Assembly (NCBI GenBank): GCA_016802295.1
Contig: JAESIW010000157.1
Span: 677,951 to 741,950, forward strand
Reading direction: 5' to 3'
DNA length: 64,000 nt
From: Brachionus rotundiformis
Lineage: Eukaryota > Rotifera > Eurotatoria > Ploima > Brachionidae
Under the pieces are notes generated by a model. That model was not told the DNA's origin. It saw nothing but the letters and a program-made list of their open reading frames with translations, and did not search any database. How positions within the stretch are numbered: position 1 is the first letter of the stretch; every line of letters begins with the position of its first letter. Below, one piece after another: positions 21,989 to 35,328 of this stretch. Made by a program: the position numbers and the translations under genes.

Positions 21989-24900
21989 CTAGATTCTTTT
22001 ATCAATGTTCACTGCATGCGTAACTGCATCATGAATAGTCATATGAATAATTTTCTCATCGAAATATTCATGTTCATCATGTTTTGCTTTTGTCATACTT
22101 TTAAATCTATCAATAAATGCATCTTAATTAAAAAATATTACAAAAAATAAATTTTAATCTAAGTTTTAAATTACCATTACAATCTGCCAAATAAACGTTT
22201 ACTCCTATTTCATTATAGTCCAATATTAACTACAATTTATTATTGATAATTTATTTTAAAATTAAAAAGTGAATTTTTTACCTGCTTAATAGCTTTTACT
22301 CCTACTGAATCAATGAAATTAATCGGTGAACAATCAATTATCAGAAAGTTAAAGTTTGGAACTGGTATTTCAGAATTTTCATCAAAATTATCTTCATCCT
22401 CAATTTCCGTAGGATCCATATGATCGTTTGTTTTATCTCCAATCTCAGATTCTGTTTCTGCGTTTTGTTTCTCGGCTTGGTGCTCACACATTTCGTATTC
22501 TGTCATGAAGTTTTCATCTACACTGACCTGTTGGTTATTTTTATAATTTAAATCTTCCACTTTAATTTTAAAAATTATTAGACAGTGTAATTATCTATTT
22601 CGCTTATAACGATATTACCCAATTCGTTCTTATTTAAAACAAAAACATCGATACTTTTATCGTTTACTTGGTATTTTCGTTGTCTTGATTTAAACAAAAA
22701 ACCAAGAGGCTTTTAAAAAAATATTCAAATATTTTCGATAAAAAAATTTGGTAGCCAAAATTAACTCAGCTACCAATCTTAATTCATTAATAAATAAATA
22801 CTATTTTTGCTTGCTTTTCTTGTGAATATTTTGTTCGCCTTTTATCTAAAATTTTTATCTTGGCGGCAATATAATCTTGAGGTTTGGTGTTTGTGAGTTC
22901 ATAAATACATTTTTTGAACCTTGCCGAATTGGTTGCATGCAAGTCAGATTGGATTCTGACTATTTTTATTTTTTGTATTTCATGAGCCTTGATAAAATAG
23001 AAACTAATGTATTTGACAACAATAACTTTGACTTACATCTTTGTACAATTTGGTATCTTTGTATATTTCAGTTCCATGGATATTTCCCAAAATGGTAGCA
23101 TATGGTCTTAAAATTTCAAAATCTAAGTTTTATAATTAAAATAATTTTTAAATTTAGAAAGATATTTTACTGAGTAGATCGAACTAAATTAGAAATAATG
23201 TAAAAAACTACGCCAACACCAAGACCAATTTCCACATCCAGAATCACAACAGATAAAAATGTAATCAAAAATTGCACCTTAAAAATTAATATAAATCTTC
23301 TTTTCCTTAATTAGAAAAAACATACAAATTCGATTTTGTTGATATTCCAGTAAAACTTAAGCTCGCCTACTTTCAATAAGAGATTCTTCAATGATGCAAT
23401 TATAATCGATGCAAGACAAGCTTGTGGAAGAGCTTGGAAAAGCGGAGCTATGAAGCCAAGTACCAACGCAACTATGAAACATGACACAATCGAAACCAGT
23501 TGAGTTTTTCCGCCAGCATTGTTTTGGACACATGATCGAGCCAATGATCCTCCGCTTGCCATACAATGAAAAAACGAAGAAAAAATATTGCTGGCACCAT
23601 AGGCGAATAATTCCTGAGTTGTGTTTATTTTGTAGCGGTGCATTTTTGAAAATAAATCACAAAGAGAAAAATTAATCGCAAAAGAAACAATCGCTATAAG
23701 GAAACATTCTACTATCATATCTTTTACAATGAAGAGTGGCGGCATTTGTGGAGGTGGTATCCTTAAAATTAAGTTCTCAATATCTTAAGTGATAATTTTT
23801 ATTAATAAATTTACCCGGCTTGTATTGGGCCAATTACTTTGACTTCAAAATTCTCATTAAATTTAATAAAATGAGAAATCATTGTTCCAAAAATAACCTA
23901 AAACTTAAAAATTAAAAAAGTTTGCTTTAAAATAATTTCAAAATATTACAATTAATAACTCGGTTGGAAATGGCACTTAAAAACATTTTTAAATAATTTT
24001 ATTGGTTATGTAAATGTAATTTTTGCCAAAATATGACCAATTTTAATTTATATAATAATTATAATAATAATAATAATCATAATAGTTAAATATTCTGCGG
24101 TCAATTTAGTTTAACTAAATTAACTAAGCAGAACAACTATCGTAGTCTCGTTATAGTAGACTTTTAGTTTTTTTGGTTCATTTCTACCGACGTATTTGAT
24201 TTTGTTGATCTGTGTCTATCGACATTATCTTGTCTGTTTTTTAATAAAATTAAAAACTATGTTACCTTTCATTAAAAAATAATATCTCTATAAATTAACT
24301 AAAGATAAGCAAGAAAAGTATGTTTTGGCAATTATCTAAATTTACCGATCATTTTTTTTGAATATCGTTCATTGACATGAATTTTTATAACCATCAGAAT
24401 AGTGATACAAACAATAGAAATAAGAACAGTGGTCAAATGAGCTTGGTTCAAATTGGAAAATATATCAAAATAGGTCTAAAATAACTAATTAATTAAATTC
24501 TCATTCTTTAATTTTAAACTAATTAAACCTTTGGTATCTTAAAAGCACCGAAAAACCCCTTGGTACTTATTCCAAGTACTGGCTTCAATTGTGATGTAAG
24601 TACATGAATTGCACTTCCTTTGAATAAATTAATTTGATTAAAATTTTATCGATAAAAAATTATTTTTTCATACCAGCCAAAAAACCGTTCACCAAAGGCT
24701 CACTTAAATATGAAGAAAGAAAGCCGAGTTGAAATATGAACATAGTCATTTGAATTATTCCAACCCAAAAAGTAGTTGCCATCACAATGAGAACCTTGGC
24801 TTCTCCCCGATCTAGACTTAGATAGTTGGAAACATCAATACTTTGTGAGATGTTATTCTCTAGGTTATATTGGTACAAAGTTCTGTTAAAACCTTGTGGT

Positions 24901-25433
24901 GGAGCATATTTTCCCTCTAACTGAGACACAGTACTACTGACCATTAATGAAACGATTGCCAAAGTTCCAATTGATATTTGTCTTGATGTTCCAAAAATCC
25001 AATAGATCAACGCTGGAAACAATGAGCTGTAAAGACCATAAATTGGTGGAATATTAACCAAAAGAGCATATCCCATACTCTCTGGTATATGCATTATACC
25101 GACAGTAAGACCGGCCAAGAGATCAGCTAGAAGCCATTCTTTAACATTGTAATTTCTAATCCATTTCCAAGCTGGAAATCTATTAGTTAAATTTTTTTTC
25201 AAACAATTTTTTCCTGGGGAACAGCTTTTAATAAGCATATTTTGTATGAAGAAAAGAATGCTAAATCCAGCAAAACTTTTTGCTTTGTATTGATGATGAA
25301 ATTTTACATGATTATAAACTGGACGACTAATATTCAAATCAACTGATAAGCTTTCATCTTCTAAATATTCCTCAATGTTTTCACTTGTTTTATCTTTTTG
25401 GTCTCTTTTTTTCCAAAACAAAATTCTTTGCAT
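21989..25433 (-). CDS. SLC26 anion transporter, copy B
   Basis: Thirteen exons, 814 aa: 25433-24674, 24617-24529, 24475-24346, 23975-23950, 23897-23815, 23761-23326, 23277-23171, 23106-23037, 22987-22802, 22709-22619, 22559-22282, 22229-22175, 22122-21989. Exon lengths 89, 130, 26, 83, 436, 107, 70 and 55 are identical to copy A, proving a tandem duplication. Copy B differs by an extra exon (22709-22619) and a longer acidic insert inside the STAS region (DPTEIEDEDNFDENSE). The anion-site motif reads SLARSCVQNNAGGKTQ, with Ala at the prestin Ser398 position. Core motifs (GIMHIPESMGY, VYGLYSSLFP-type repeat-1 helix, GFLAG, PFPTELLI, DCSPINFIDSVGVK) are intact, so it should be functional. Substrate not predictable. 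Intron 3 (23976-24345) is unusually long and holds an AAT microsatellite. Confidence 0.92.
24057..24085. repeat. AAT-type microsatellite in SLC26-B intron 3
   Basis: Imperfect (AAT)n run within an expanded intron that also carries about 200 nt of slightly GC-richer sequence, perhaps an old insertion tail. Confidence 0.6.
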
Positions 25434-28400
25434 TTTTTTCTTTTGGATAAAATTTTAAATTTCACTTTTAAACTTTCACTTAAAATGAAATAAAGCTTAA
25501 TTCTTGACCTATAAAATTATTTAAATGGTTGAACTGAAAACTTATTTTTTAAATCTTTATTCTAAAATCGGCATTTTTTTAAGTTCAAGTTTTTTGAATC
25601 TGTTTCAAGTAATTTATGGTCAAAAATTAGGTTCTTAAAATGAATCCATTTTGTATACTTTAAATAGTTTAAATTCTGGTTTTTAAAAAACTAGATATTT
25701 ATCAAGATTCTGAAACAATTTATATTCCCTGATAAACTTAATTTTTATAAGAAAATTAGAAAATCTCAAAAACAAGATTAACTTTATTAAATGTGAGTAA
25801 ATTATATAATTAAACATATAAAAAACTACTTATCATTCAAAACTAATCCTTTTTTAGAATAAATTTAGTTTCGTGAAAAAAGACCTAAATATTTAATGAA
25901 TTTTTTTAGATTATTAAATTAGCTAAGCAATTCAATTTTTGAAATACCAAAAATTTAATTCTTAAATTTAATTATTTCAAATAGCTCTATTCATGGATGT
26001 TAAAATTTTCAAATTTTCAATTATAAATGTTTTTTTTCTTTCTAAAAAATCATTACCGCTTATTGAAAGTTTTATCTAACAATAATAATAATTTAATAAA
26101 TCAAAGTGGAATTTTGTATTTTTTTTAATAAATTGTAAATAAAAACTTTATATCAAATAAATAATTACCCATTTATTAAATGATTATGAATTTGAATATC
26201 AATTTTTAAAGATTTTAAGAGCTTAAATGATTCTAAAGTATTTAAGTTAGAAAAAGACATAGATCAAAAGGAAGTAAATGTCTCAAGCAACCAAATTTTT
26301 CCAGCAATGGTTAATTTGTTTAAAAATCTTTTTTTAAGCATGTCCCATTTGGTAAATTTTCTTATATCTATAGTTGTATCAATATTTTGATAGTTAATAA
26401 AAATTCAAATATTCATTTCTAAAAGAAATCTCGATGGATAAAAGTTTCAAATAGACGATGAACTTCTGAAAGAGTAAATTATTTTCAGAGATAGCAATAA
26501 TATTCAAAATTTTTAAAGAATTTTGTTTTATTATAAGATATTTTTATTTTTGTCTTACATATATCACTAAAAACCGATTAAGAGATTGGTCTAGCAATTT
26601 ACAAAAATTAGTCAAAGAAAGAATATTCTATTGAATAGAACCAACAGTTAGTAAAATCAAACAATGGCTTTAAAAAGAAATTAGACAGTTTTTTTGACTG
26701 AAAAAAATAAATTAATTAACTAAAATAATTTTTTAAATAACCTTATTTTTTACAAAAGCGAAGCCTTCCGGCCTTGCTCTACGTATTATTATTTTTGATC
26801 AAATATATTTATTAAACCTAAATAAAAAAATTGATTAATTAATTAAACATATTTTGATTTTTTTAAAATATATGATTTCCTTTATTGAGAACTTTTCATA
26901 TATGGAACTGAAATAAATAAATGTGATTTTTGAAAATATTCTTATAGAACATATGTCTTTTTTTAGCATTTTTAACATAAGAGCTGATCCGAACCCTAAT
27001 CAATATACTATTTAGAATGTTCTTATGATTTTTTAAAAATTAAACAGATTAAAAGCAATCTAAAACTTAAAAGAACTAAACTCAATGTCAACCAAAGTGA
27101 AACAAAAGGATTTTAAATTTTATTCCTTAAGCAAATACTTTCATTACCAATTTTTGATCCACAAGGCCTGTACAAGCTAAACAATCTAGCTTTTATTTAA
27201 ATAAAAACGCAAATGCTATTCACTTTATTGATTAAAGACACCAGTGCATATTCATTGATATCAGCGATATTTAAATGAAAATCTTGGTAAATTTCAGAAT
27301 ATTAATAAGAATTCTAAACCAAAGAAAGGTTTGAAATGCTTAATTTTATTTTTGTTTTTATTCTGTCTATGCTCAGTACCTTGATAGCACGTTTGGCAAA
27401 AAAACAAAATATCAAGTAACTTGATATCATTTGGACGAGCGGTTTATTTAATATTTACATATAGCTTGGAAAATGTATTTTACATAAATAAAGTTTGTAT
27501 TGTAAAAACACTGATGTAGACTCACATACAACAGGTAAAACTAGGGAATGGATTCAAATAATTAGTATTCAAATTTAATCTGAATCGTTTTAATCAATCA
27601 AGTCTTAGTATTTTTTGTAAAAGCAAATTTAGAACAAAATAAAATAAAAAATGTGTTTTAGATAACTTAAAAATGCTTGGACTTAGCTGCTCTATTAGAA
27701 AAAAAACCAAAAACAAGGTTATTTTTATTTAATTTGGGGTCTAATCACTAATAATGGTGTTAAGTAGACAATTCTTTTTTTTTGCATATCTTAATCAAAA
27801 GTAATACATACAAGTTAAAATATTTATTTTAAAAAAATCATAAAACTTTGAGAATATATATAAATGTTTATCCAGACATTCCACTATTTGCGGTTTTAGT
27901 TTGATTTATATTAATTACATGTTTATTAAAAAATTAGCATTATCAAGTATTTTAAAATTATTGTGTTAAAAGTTGAAATTTTTTTTCATTAGAAATATTA
28001 AGATACGTTTGTGTAAAATAATTATTTAATTAGTTTAGCTTCGAGTCGAAATTTAATAATTAAGAGAATATTTAGGATTATAAATGACGTAATATTTGAT
28101 AAACATTTAAAGAAATTTTTTAAATTTGTAAAAAAGGATTAAAATTTTATTTAAGAAAATATATCAAGTAATAATAAGCTATCTTTCCAACTATAATAAC
28201 TTTTAATTTTTTAAAAGGAACAGCTAATAAAACCATAAGGTCAATTTTTTGTCGATTATTCTAAATCTGAGTAATTTAATTAATTAAATCCACATGTTTT
28301 TAAAGTTTAATGAGAAAATAATTTTAGAATTTATTTGGAAATTATATCTTGCCAAAACAGGCAGCATAAAATTAAATATTTAATTAATTCTTGTGAGTTC

Positions 28401-28606
28401 AAAATTTTATTTAAAATTTTATCCTGAAACCAATAATAAGACTTCCGATACATAAAAGCCATTATACTGTTATTTTTTTCCAAGGATTTTTTATTCATTT
28501 AAATTAAAATTAAAATAAACATACCTGAGAAAATGTTCTTAAGGTTGTGATAAGTTGACGTTTAAGCTTTTAATTACAATTAATGTAAGTGCCAAACCAT
28601 TTAAAG
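25434..28606. other. Gene-poor AT-rich region
   Basis: More than 3 kb without a supportable exon. The only structured piece is a LINE-tail-like hairpin at about 26757-26800 (separate entry). Confidence 0.5.
26755..26800 (+). mobile_element. LINE 3' tail fragment with hairpin
   Basis: AGCGAAGCCTTCCGGCCTTGCT forms a 9-bp imperfect stem around a 4-nt loop, followed by a TATTATTATT tail. The same order (GC-rich hairpin ending CCTTGCTGTAGC, then an ATT repeat) ends the LINE fragment at 51900-52175. This looks like a very short 3' terminal insertion of a related non-LTR element. Confidence 0.4.
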
Positions 28607-28758
28607 TCATAGAATAGGAAGATTCTTAATAAATATTTTGTTTAGATTGTAAACAAATCGTGATCAATGACAGCAAAGTAGATTAGAATTAATCGTGTTT
28701 TGGTAGATTTCATGACATGTTTACTAAGCTAATATTGTCTTAATTGCAGTATTTTATG
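28607..28758 (+). repeat. Left copy of gap-flanking duplication 1 (152 nt)
   Basis: Starts TCATAGAATAGG and runs to the first N. It is repeated at 29093-29244 with the same length and only about two substitutions. See the finding on assembly gaps. Confidence 0.9.
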
Positions 28759-29092
28759 NNNNNNNNNNNNNNNNNNNNNNNNNNNNNNNNNNNNNNNNNN
28801 NNNNNNNNNNNNNNNNNNNNNNNNNNNNNNNNNNNNNNNNNNNNNNNNNNNNNNNNNNNNNNNNNNNNNNNNNNNNNNNNNNNNNNNNNNNNNNNNNNNN
28901 NNNNNNNNNNNNNNNNNNNNNNNNNNNNNNNNNNNNNNNNNNNNNNNNNNNNNNNNNNNNNNNNNNNNNNNNNNNNNNNNNNNNNNNNNNNNNNNNNNNN
29001 NNNNNNNNNNNNNNNNNNNNNNNNNNNNNNNNNNNNNNNNNNNNNNNNNNNNNNNNNNNNNNNNNNNNNNNNNNNNNNNNNNNNNNNNNNNN
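28759..29092. other. Assembly gap (334 N)
   Basis: Run of N. Any frame called across it is meaningless. Both flanks carry the same 152-nt sequence, so the gap may be an unresolved tandem repeat or a haplotype join. Confidence 0.98.
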
Positions 29093-29244
29093 TCATAGAA
29101 TAGGAATATTCTTAATAAATATTTTGTTTAGATTGTAAACAAATCGTGATCAATGACAGCAAAGTAGATTAGAATTAATCGTGTTTTGGTAGATTTTATG
29201 ACATGTTTACTAAGCTAATATTGTCTTAATTGCAGTATTTTATG
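29093..29244 (+). repeat. Right copy of gap-flanking duplication 1 (152 nt)
   Basis: Near-identical to 28607-28758, beginning with the first base after the gap. Confidence 0.9.
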
Positions 29245-29800
29245 TCACTAAAGTCGACAAGTCACTTTTTATATGTGAAAAAAGAAATGAAAATTTTTTT
29301 CATTTGATTCTCTATTTTATATTTTATCTAATGACCGATATATGATGTTTTATATTAGATTAAAGTAAAGTTAGGTACTTAATGCTTAAGGCATTGCAAT
29401 AAATGTCAAAATAAACGCCTGGTTTTCTCCTAAAGCCGGATTAATTTATAAATTCTGGCTCTAATTACAATATTTAAGTAAAAGAAAATTTATCAGTAAT
29501 ATCTAATATTAATCAAGTCTAATTAAAATATCAATTTGCTTTTTTAAATATACAAGAGAGGTATCAAATGATGCAATTACTAAAACACAAAAATTATTAG
29601 ATTTTAGAATATATTTTATTAGAAGATTGTAATTTAACTAGTTAAATTAAACACATAAGTTATGATTTAATTAATTTTTCAAATAATTTTTCAAGTAACT
29701 AAGAAATAAACAAATCTTATGGTATTTTGTTAATTGATTTAAATAAAAATTATTTACTGTCTTGTTATTAAAAAATTGAATTATTTTCTTACAATATGTA
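29245..29800. other. AT-rich spacer
   Basis: No exon or repeat recognised between the gap flank and the transposon-derived block that starts near 29800. Confidence 0.4.
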
Positions 29801-29819
29801 AGTACTTGCTGCATCACCT

Positions 29820-30240
29820 AACATAAAGAGCGTTTGAGCCCATCACCGCTATTAGACAGTGTGTAGCTGGAGAAGCCTATTTCATTAATTATGTCTAGAA
29901 CAGCTTTGAAACCTGCATTTGACTTAGATTGTATCACATTTGCAGCAACCTGCTTCAGTGTGGGACAACTCTGTTTGAAAAAAGGCATTTCTAGCACTCA
30001 CTGCAGCTCCAAAATCATTTCTAACTTGAGCAGGGAAAATTTCTCAATGGATTCTGATGCTATTATCTCTTACTGCCTCTACTGGACCTTTGATCTAGTC
30101 ACCAACTCTCTGACCAGGTTTTCCTTTTCTAGTCCATTCACTTATTTCTATATTTCATTCAAATCCTCTTTGACTCAAAAAATATATGAATTAAGGCTAT
30201 GGAACCTTGTCAAATCCATAGCCTTAATTCATACGACATA
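29820..30240 (-). mobile_element. Unclassified transposon remnant sharing RNDF..AVS peptide
   Basis: GC-richer block. On the minus strand it encodes VRNDFGAAVSARNAFFQ with a stop further on, homologous to the insert in SLC6 intron 2 at 14.1-14.4 kb. The long plus-strand frame here (29891-30265) is its antisense. It ends with a near-perfect hairpin at 30185-30233. It sits directly 3' of an RT fragment on the same strand, so it may be a nested insertion inside that LINE. Confidence 0.45.
30185..30233. repeat. Perfect 19-bp inverted repeat, 11-nt loop
   Basis: TATGAATTAAGGCTATGGA is followed after 11 nt by its exact reverse complement. Such a perfect hairpin in otherwise decayed transposon sequence suggests recent origin or a terminal structure of a small element. 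Confidence 0.85.
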
Positions 30241-30261
30241 CTTTTTAGCGACACAAAGATC

Positions 30262-30735
30262 TTAGTTGCCTGTTCTTACACCTTCTCTAACGCATTCAGA
30301 TCCAATCTCATACGCCACGCATCTATGCATTGACATTTGAATCCCTTTATCATAGATTTTGTTTACTACACCAAGAATTTTCGAATCATCGGCATACAAA
30401 ACCATTCTATTAGAAACGCAGCCAGAGAGACCATTTATGTAAATAAAAAATACAAGGGGTCCCAGTACAGACCCTTTTGGAACTCCACTCAATACCTCTG
30501 ATCATATTGAGACATAATTTCCAAAGTACGACTCACTGAATTCTCTTAGTTAAAAAGTCTTCAGACCATCTAGCCATTTTCTCACCTAACCCATAACTAC
30601 GCAGTTTAAGAACAAGGCATTGATGTGGTACTGTATTAAAAGCTTTAGAAAAGTCTAACAGTATTTCATCAACACTGTTACTCTTTGCCAACTTATTCGT
30701 GATAATATCAAGCGTTTCAATGAGATAATCTTATT
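30262..30735 (-). pseudogene. LINE reverse transcriptase fragment (CR1/Jockey-like)
   Basis: Minus-strand translation gives LLDFSKAFNTVPHQCLVLKL, then YGLG, then a frame change, then SGVPKGSVLGPLVFFIYINGL and LYADDSKI. These are RT motifs of non-LTR retrotransposons (the F/YADD catalytic box is intact). The frame is broken by at least one stop and a shift between the first and second motif, and the element is truncated at both ends. Homology downstream of the YADD box is lost quickly, consistent with a nested insertion. Confidence 0.8.
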
Positions 30736-30740
30736 ATTTC

Positions 30741-33700
30741 AAAAAAATTCAATTATTCTAAGTTTATATTTATTTTTATTTTAGTTAAATTTAAATCTTA
30801 TCTTGTATGTGTTAATTTATTGTTTAGTTCGAATTTATCATCATTTATGATGAAATAATAAAGTCCTTTTAATAATTAAATTTTAATCAATCATTCAAGT
30901 TTTTAAACGAATAAAAACTTATTTTTAAATTTAGTAAACATTGATTTGATTATTTAAATCTTTCTGAATGAGCACTTGATTTTTAGACATGTTTTTTGTC
31001 GAGTATTAGATGTCAGCTCGAAAAAAGATAAGCAATTTAATTAGAATACTTTCTACATTTATCACGGAAAATTCCGTTTTATCCAAAAATCAAACACTAT
31101 TGACCAAGTACAAAAGACTAATAAACCTTCGAATAAGATAGGAGATCTTGTTTGCTTAACCTTTTTCTTTTCATTTAAGTACAATAGAGTAATTTTTATC
31201 TAACATTTTTTTAAAGTTTAAATTCAAGTGTTAATCATAAAAGAAACATTTTTGAATTAGAAAGCACGTTGGTCGTGGACAGTCTCCATTATCTTTCTAT
31301 TCAAATACATGACTTTTACTTTCACTTACTTTTCAAAGAGAAAAAATGCAAGTTTTAGAGAATTAAATGAATCGGGTTACTTTTTAATTAAAAAAGTCTA
31401 TACTTATCGTGATTTTTGTTTCCATTTAGCTTAAAAGAATATAAAAATTTAAGAAAGCACAAATGTATCCGCTTTGGAGAAAATTAATTAGTACAAGCAT
31501 AGCATAAAAATAAAGACTTAAATTCTTATCTTATACAAGTGATCCATGAACTTGTATACTAGTCAATTTATTTTAAGATATTCAAACATCCGCTCTTTTA
31601 TCCTGTATAGACAAGTTTTTTCTTAAATGTTCATTAATTTTAGTTAGGTATACATTTATTCAAAAATGTCTTTGAATTTTTTTTTGAGATAAAAAAATAA
31701 TATTTTGAGTAAAAAGGCAAAATAGAAATAATTTTAAAATATTTTTTACAAACAAAAAATTTTAAACTCATTTTATTTAATTTTTTGAGATTATTCTTTG
31801 ATTAAAGATTCATTTTAAACTTTTAAGATATGGTTAAAAAAGTAAGGACCATCGTACACCAATTAGTAGCCATAAGTTGTAGAAAATGATTATTAAGATT
31901 AATAATAGTTTAATTAATATTAGGGCATGAATAAATATCACTATCTATTTTTAAATTGCGAGAAATATTTCCAAAAATAAAGGATTAAGAAAGGCGTTAG
32001 TGGCTTGCTTTCTTTTTTAGTCAAGTTGCTTAAAATCTTAGACCAATTGTTCATTCGTTTAATTTATACACTTTATTATAGGACCTAGCGTTTTATATTT
32101 TAAGTTTCTATTGTTTGAGAAATATTTCAAAAATTTATATGAAAAGCTAAATTGCTTCTTTATTATCTTGCTTTTTTTTAAACAAAAATTTTTGTTGATA
32201 ATATTTTTAACGAGTCGAGAAACGGATAATTTTAAATATTTTTATCCGCAAAATATATCCTGCATATTTGGTGGATAAAGTCCCAATTCCTTTCTAAGGC
32301 AAAGTGTGTTTAACTAAGAATAAAAAAGTATATTCTTAGTTAAGATTCATCATAAAAATTTTTATCAATTTTATTGTACAAAAAATATTTTATTTTTAAA
32401 ATGTAATGTAAATGGTAAAATTTAATTATTCCTAACAAAAGAATCAAAAATTAAAATTGAACTTATGATTTTTCCTAAGATTATAATTCAATAAAAAAAT
32501 TTTTACTATTAAGTGGATATTTTTAGAACAAGTTTGTTAATCAGACCTTAGGCATTTAAATAAGTTTTAAATTATTCTTATTAACATTGTCAACAAAAGA
32601 ATGAGCTGGTCAGACGTGTTGCTCGTAGTTGACTTAATTATATTGTGAATGAAAACAAAACTCAATTATTTTATGAGCTAATAAATATTTCGATTCATCA
32701 GTTTTATTTAAAGAAAATTTTCTTAATTTCAAATCAGTTATACCCCAATTAATTATAATCATATTTTCTACTAGCTAATTCATTTGGTTTTTTGTTTATG
32801 ATGAAGGTGATTCAATAAGCAGTTTTAATTAGAAAATTTAAATTATTAGAGTAACTATTGGAAAATTTATATATTTTAGTATTTAAATCAATTGCGATTA
32901 TATTTTTTTTAAATTAAAAGCTTATTAATGATAATATTCTTAAATTATTTAGATCATTAATATTGCAAACCAGGCATTTTTTTGTAAATTCAACTTAAAT
33001 AAAGAAATAAAAGGAAGCCTTCCTAATAGTAAAAATCAAACTCAAGCCTTTCCAAAGAAGATTTATTTAAATGGTTTGAAGTTTTGAGCCACAATTCAGG
33101 AATCCATCATATTAAGCCTCTATTGTAAATAAGCTAAAATTTATTTGTCAAATCTGAGCTAGGTGCGAGCAAATATTTAAGTATAAATAAAAGACCATTT
33201 AAAAGTGTAGAGTTTTAATATTTTATTTATTTAACTTGACAGAGCAAAAAAAATCTGAATAAAAACCATTTCATTTCAAAATTTAAGGTTAATTGCATAA
33301 GCCTAATTTGTTTCAATAAAAATAAAAATAAGCAGGAATAGTGTATTATTTAAAAAAAATAAAATGAAAATAAAAATAATCCTAGCTGACGAAGTAGATT
33401 AGAAATTTACGATCTTTTTTATAAAGTCAAAGTTCTTTGTCTTTCATCTAAAAGCTTTTTGGTAAAAAATTATGTATTTTAATAAAAGCGTTTGGGATTA
33501 AATTGAGATTAGAATGCAAAAAAGACAATTACATATTACATACTAATTAAATCTTTTAATGTGATTTGGATATAAAAAAATTGATTAGTGTTTTATTCCA
33601 AAGTCCAAGATTAACTTATCATAACAATAAGTTTAAAAAAAGTATTTGCTTATTTCAGGGTTAAAGCTTTAATAATAAAAAGCAAAGATCTAACTCATTT

Positions 33701-35328
33701 ATCTAATCAATTTTATTTTTTGCACTAAAAATTTTTATTAATACAATCAATTTTTTCCAGCTTAAAAATAAATATTTAAGCATTTGTACTCAAGTAGATT
33801 AAATAATTAAAAGAAACATGTTATTTTGGCTAATCTAAATCGGTTTGGTTATCAAATTCAAAAATTTTTAACTTTTAAAAAAGAACTTCTAAAAATAATT
33901 TTAGTTAGACAAGGATTTTTTGTACTTAATTAAAATTTATTTGGATCTAAATCTATGGTAAATATTTATTAAATTCATTTAAATAGAATTTATCAAGAAC
34001 GTGTCTCAGGTTCAGTAATACCCAACTCAAATATAATAAACTGCTTTTAATATTTTTTATTATCTAATAACTATTCTAACCTTGTATTAAAGATTAAATA
34101 GGGAGAAATTTAATTTAAATTTTCCAAAATTTGTTTTTTTCGATATCAGATATTGTTCGAGTTATAACTAGAACTAAAATTTTTATGAGCACTTTAGTTT
34201 TATTGAAAATCAATTTGAATTAGTTTAAGAAAAAGTTTCCTATTAAAAATAAACTGAACTTCTTCTTGATCAAGTGTTTTTAAACTAGGGTCAATTATTA
34301 AATTTAATAGCTCTCTTTATAAAGAAAATCAACTAACAACCACTCGGATATTTAAAAATTTTTATGTTGTTAATTAGTTTATGGACTTTTCAGCGCAAAC
34401 AAATTACATTACACTTATTTTATTCAAATTCAAATACTTGATCTCAAATATTTAGTTAATAAAGTGTTTTGAAATTTAGTTGTGAACAAATCCTAAAATA
34501 TTATCACCGAATAGCTATTACTCTCTGGTCTTTAGAGTTTTGTTTACTTTTATAAATCTTTATAATAACTAGATGGGATAAATTTTTTTTTCAGAAGCAA
34601 GGATATTTGAAGCCATATTTTATAAAATAACTTGAAGTATTTAGTGGAAATCTAAAAAGATAAGACAAACACGAGTTGATTTTAAAAAATAGACATAAAA
34701 TTTTTTATTTTCAACTTAGTCGTTATAAAAAATAGTATGATTTAGTCAAGAGATTTAAGCTAATAATAACAATTAATCCTACCTAGATGAATGTGATAAA
34801 TAAAGTAATTTTAACTTTAAATTGTTTACGATTTTACAATCTTAAGAAAAACAAGACTTGATTGCGTGTTGTAAAGAGCTGTTCAAGTTTTTACAATTTG
34901 TAAAAATCTTAATTCAAAGCAATTAATAAATACGAAGCAAACAAATTTTCATGATACAAAATTTATTTTTTAAATTCCGAAATGAATTATTTTCAATAAT
35001 ATAACACTTTCAAATGAGCTTTTTGCAAGTAACAGCATAAAATTTTAAAATATTTTTATAAAAATAAAATACCTTGATGTCAATATAAAGCTAAATTCAA
35101 GCTAAATAAAAATTAAGTAAAAGCTTAAAGTTCCAATTTAATTTCACTCTAAAAGCTGTAAATAAAATTTAAATCCCATATGATTTAAAGGTAAACAGTT
35201 AGAATTAATAAATTTTTTTTCTTTAGATAAGACTGAATAAATTTTAAATACCACAATGTTAATAACTTGCGCCAACATTTAATTTAATAACTAAAATAGC
35301 ATAATGATTTAATTTTTTCAAATAAAAA
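30741..35328. other. Gene desert
   Basis: About 4.6 kb AT-rich sequence with no frame, RNA gene or repeat that I can support. It precedes the plus-strand Reeler/EGF-like gene and may include its promoter or untranslated exons. Confidence 0.5.

Noticed and set aside
28740..29103. Open frames of about 118 codons on both strands
   Set aside because: They consist of assembly-gap N characters.
29891..30265. 124-codon plus-strand frame as a gene
   Set aside because: It is the antisense of transposon-derived sequence whose minus-strand peptide is conserved with the SLC6 intron insert.
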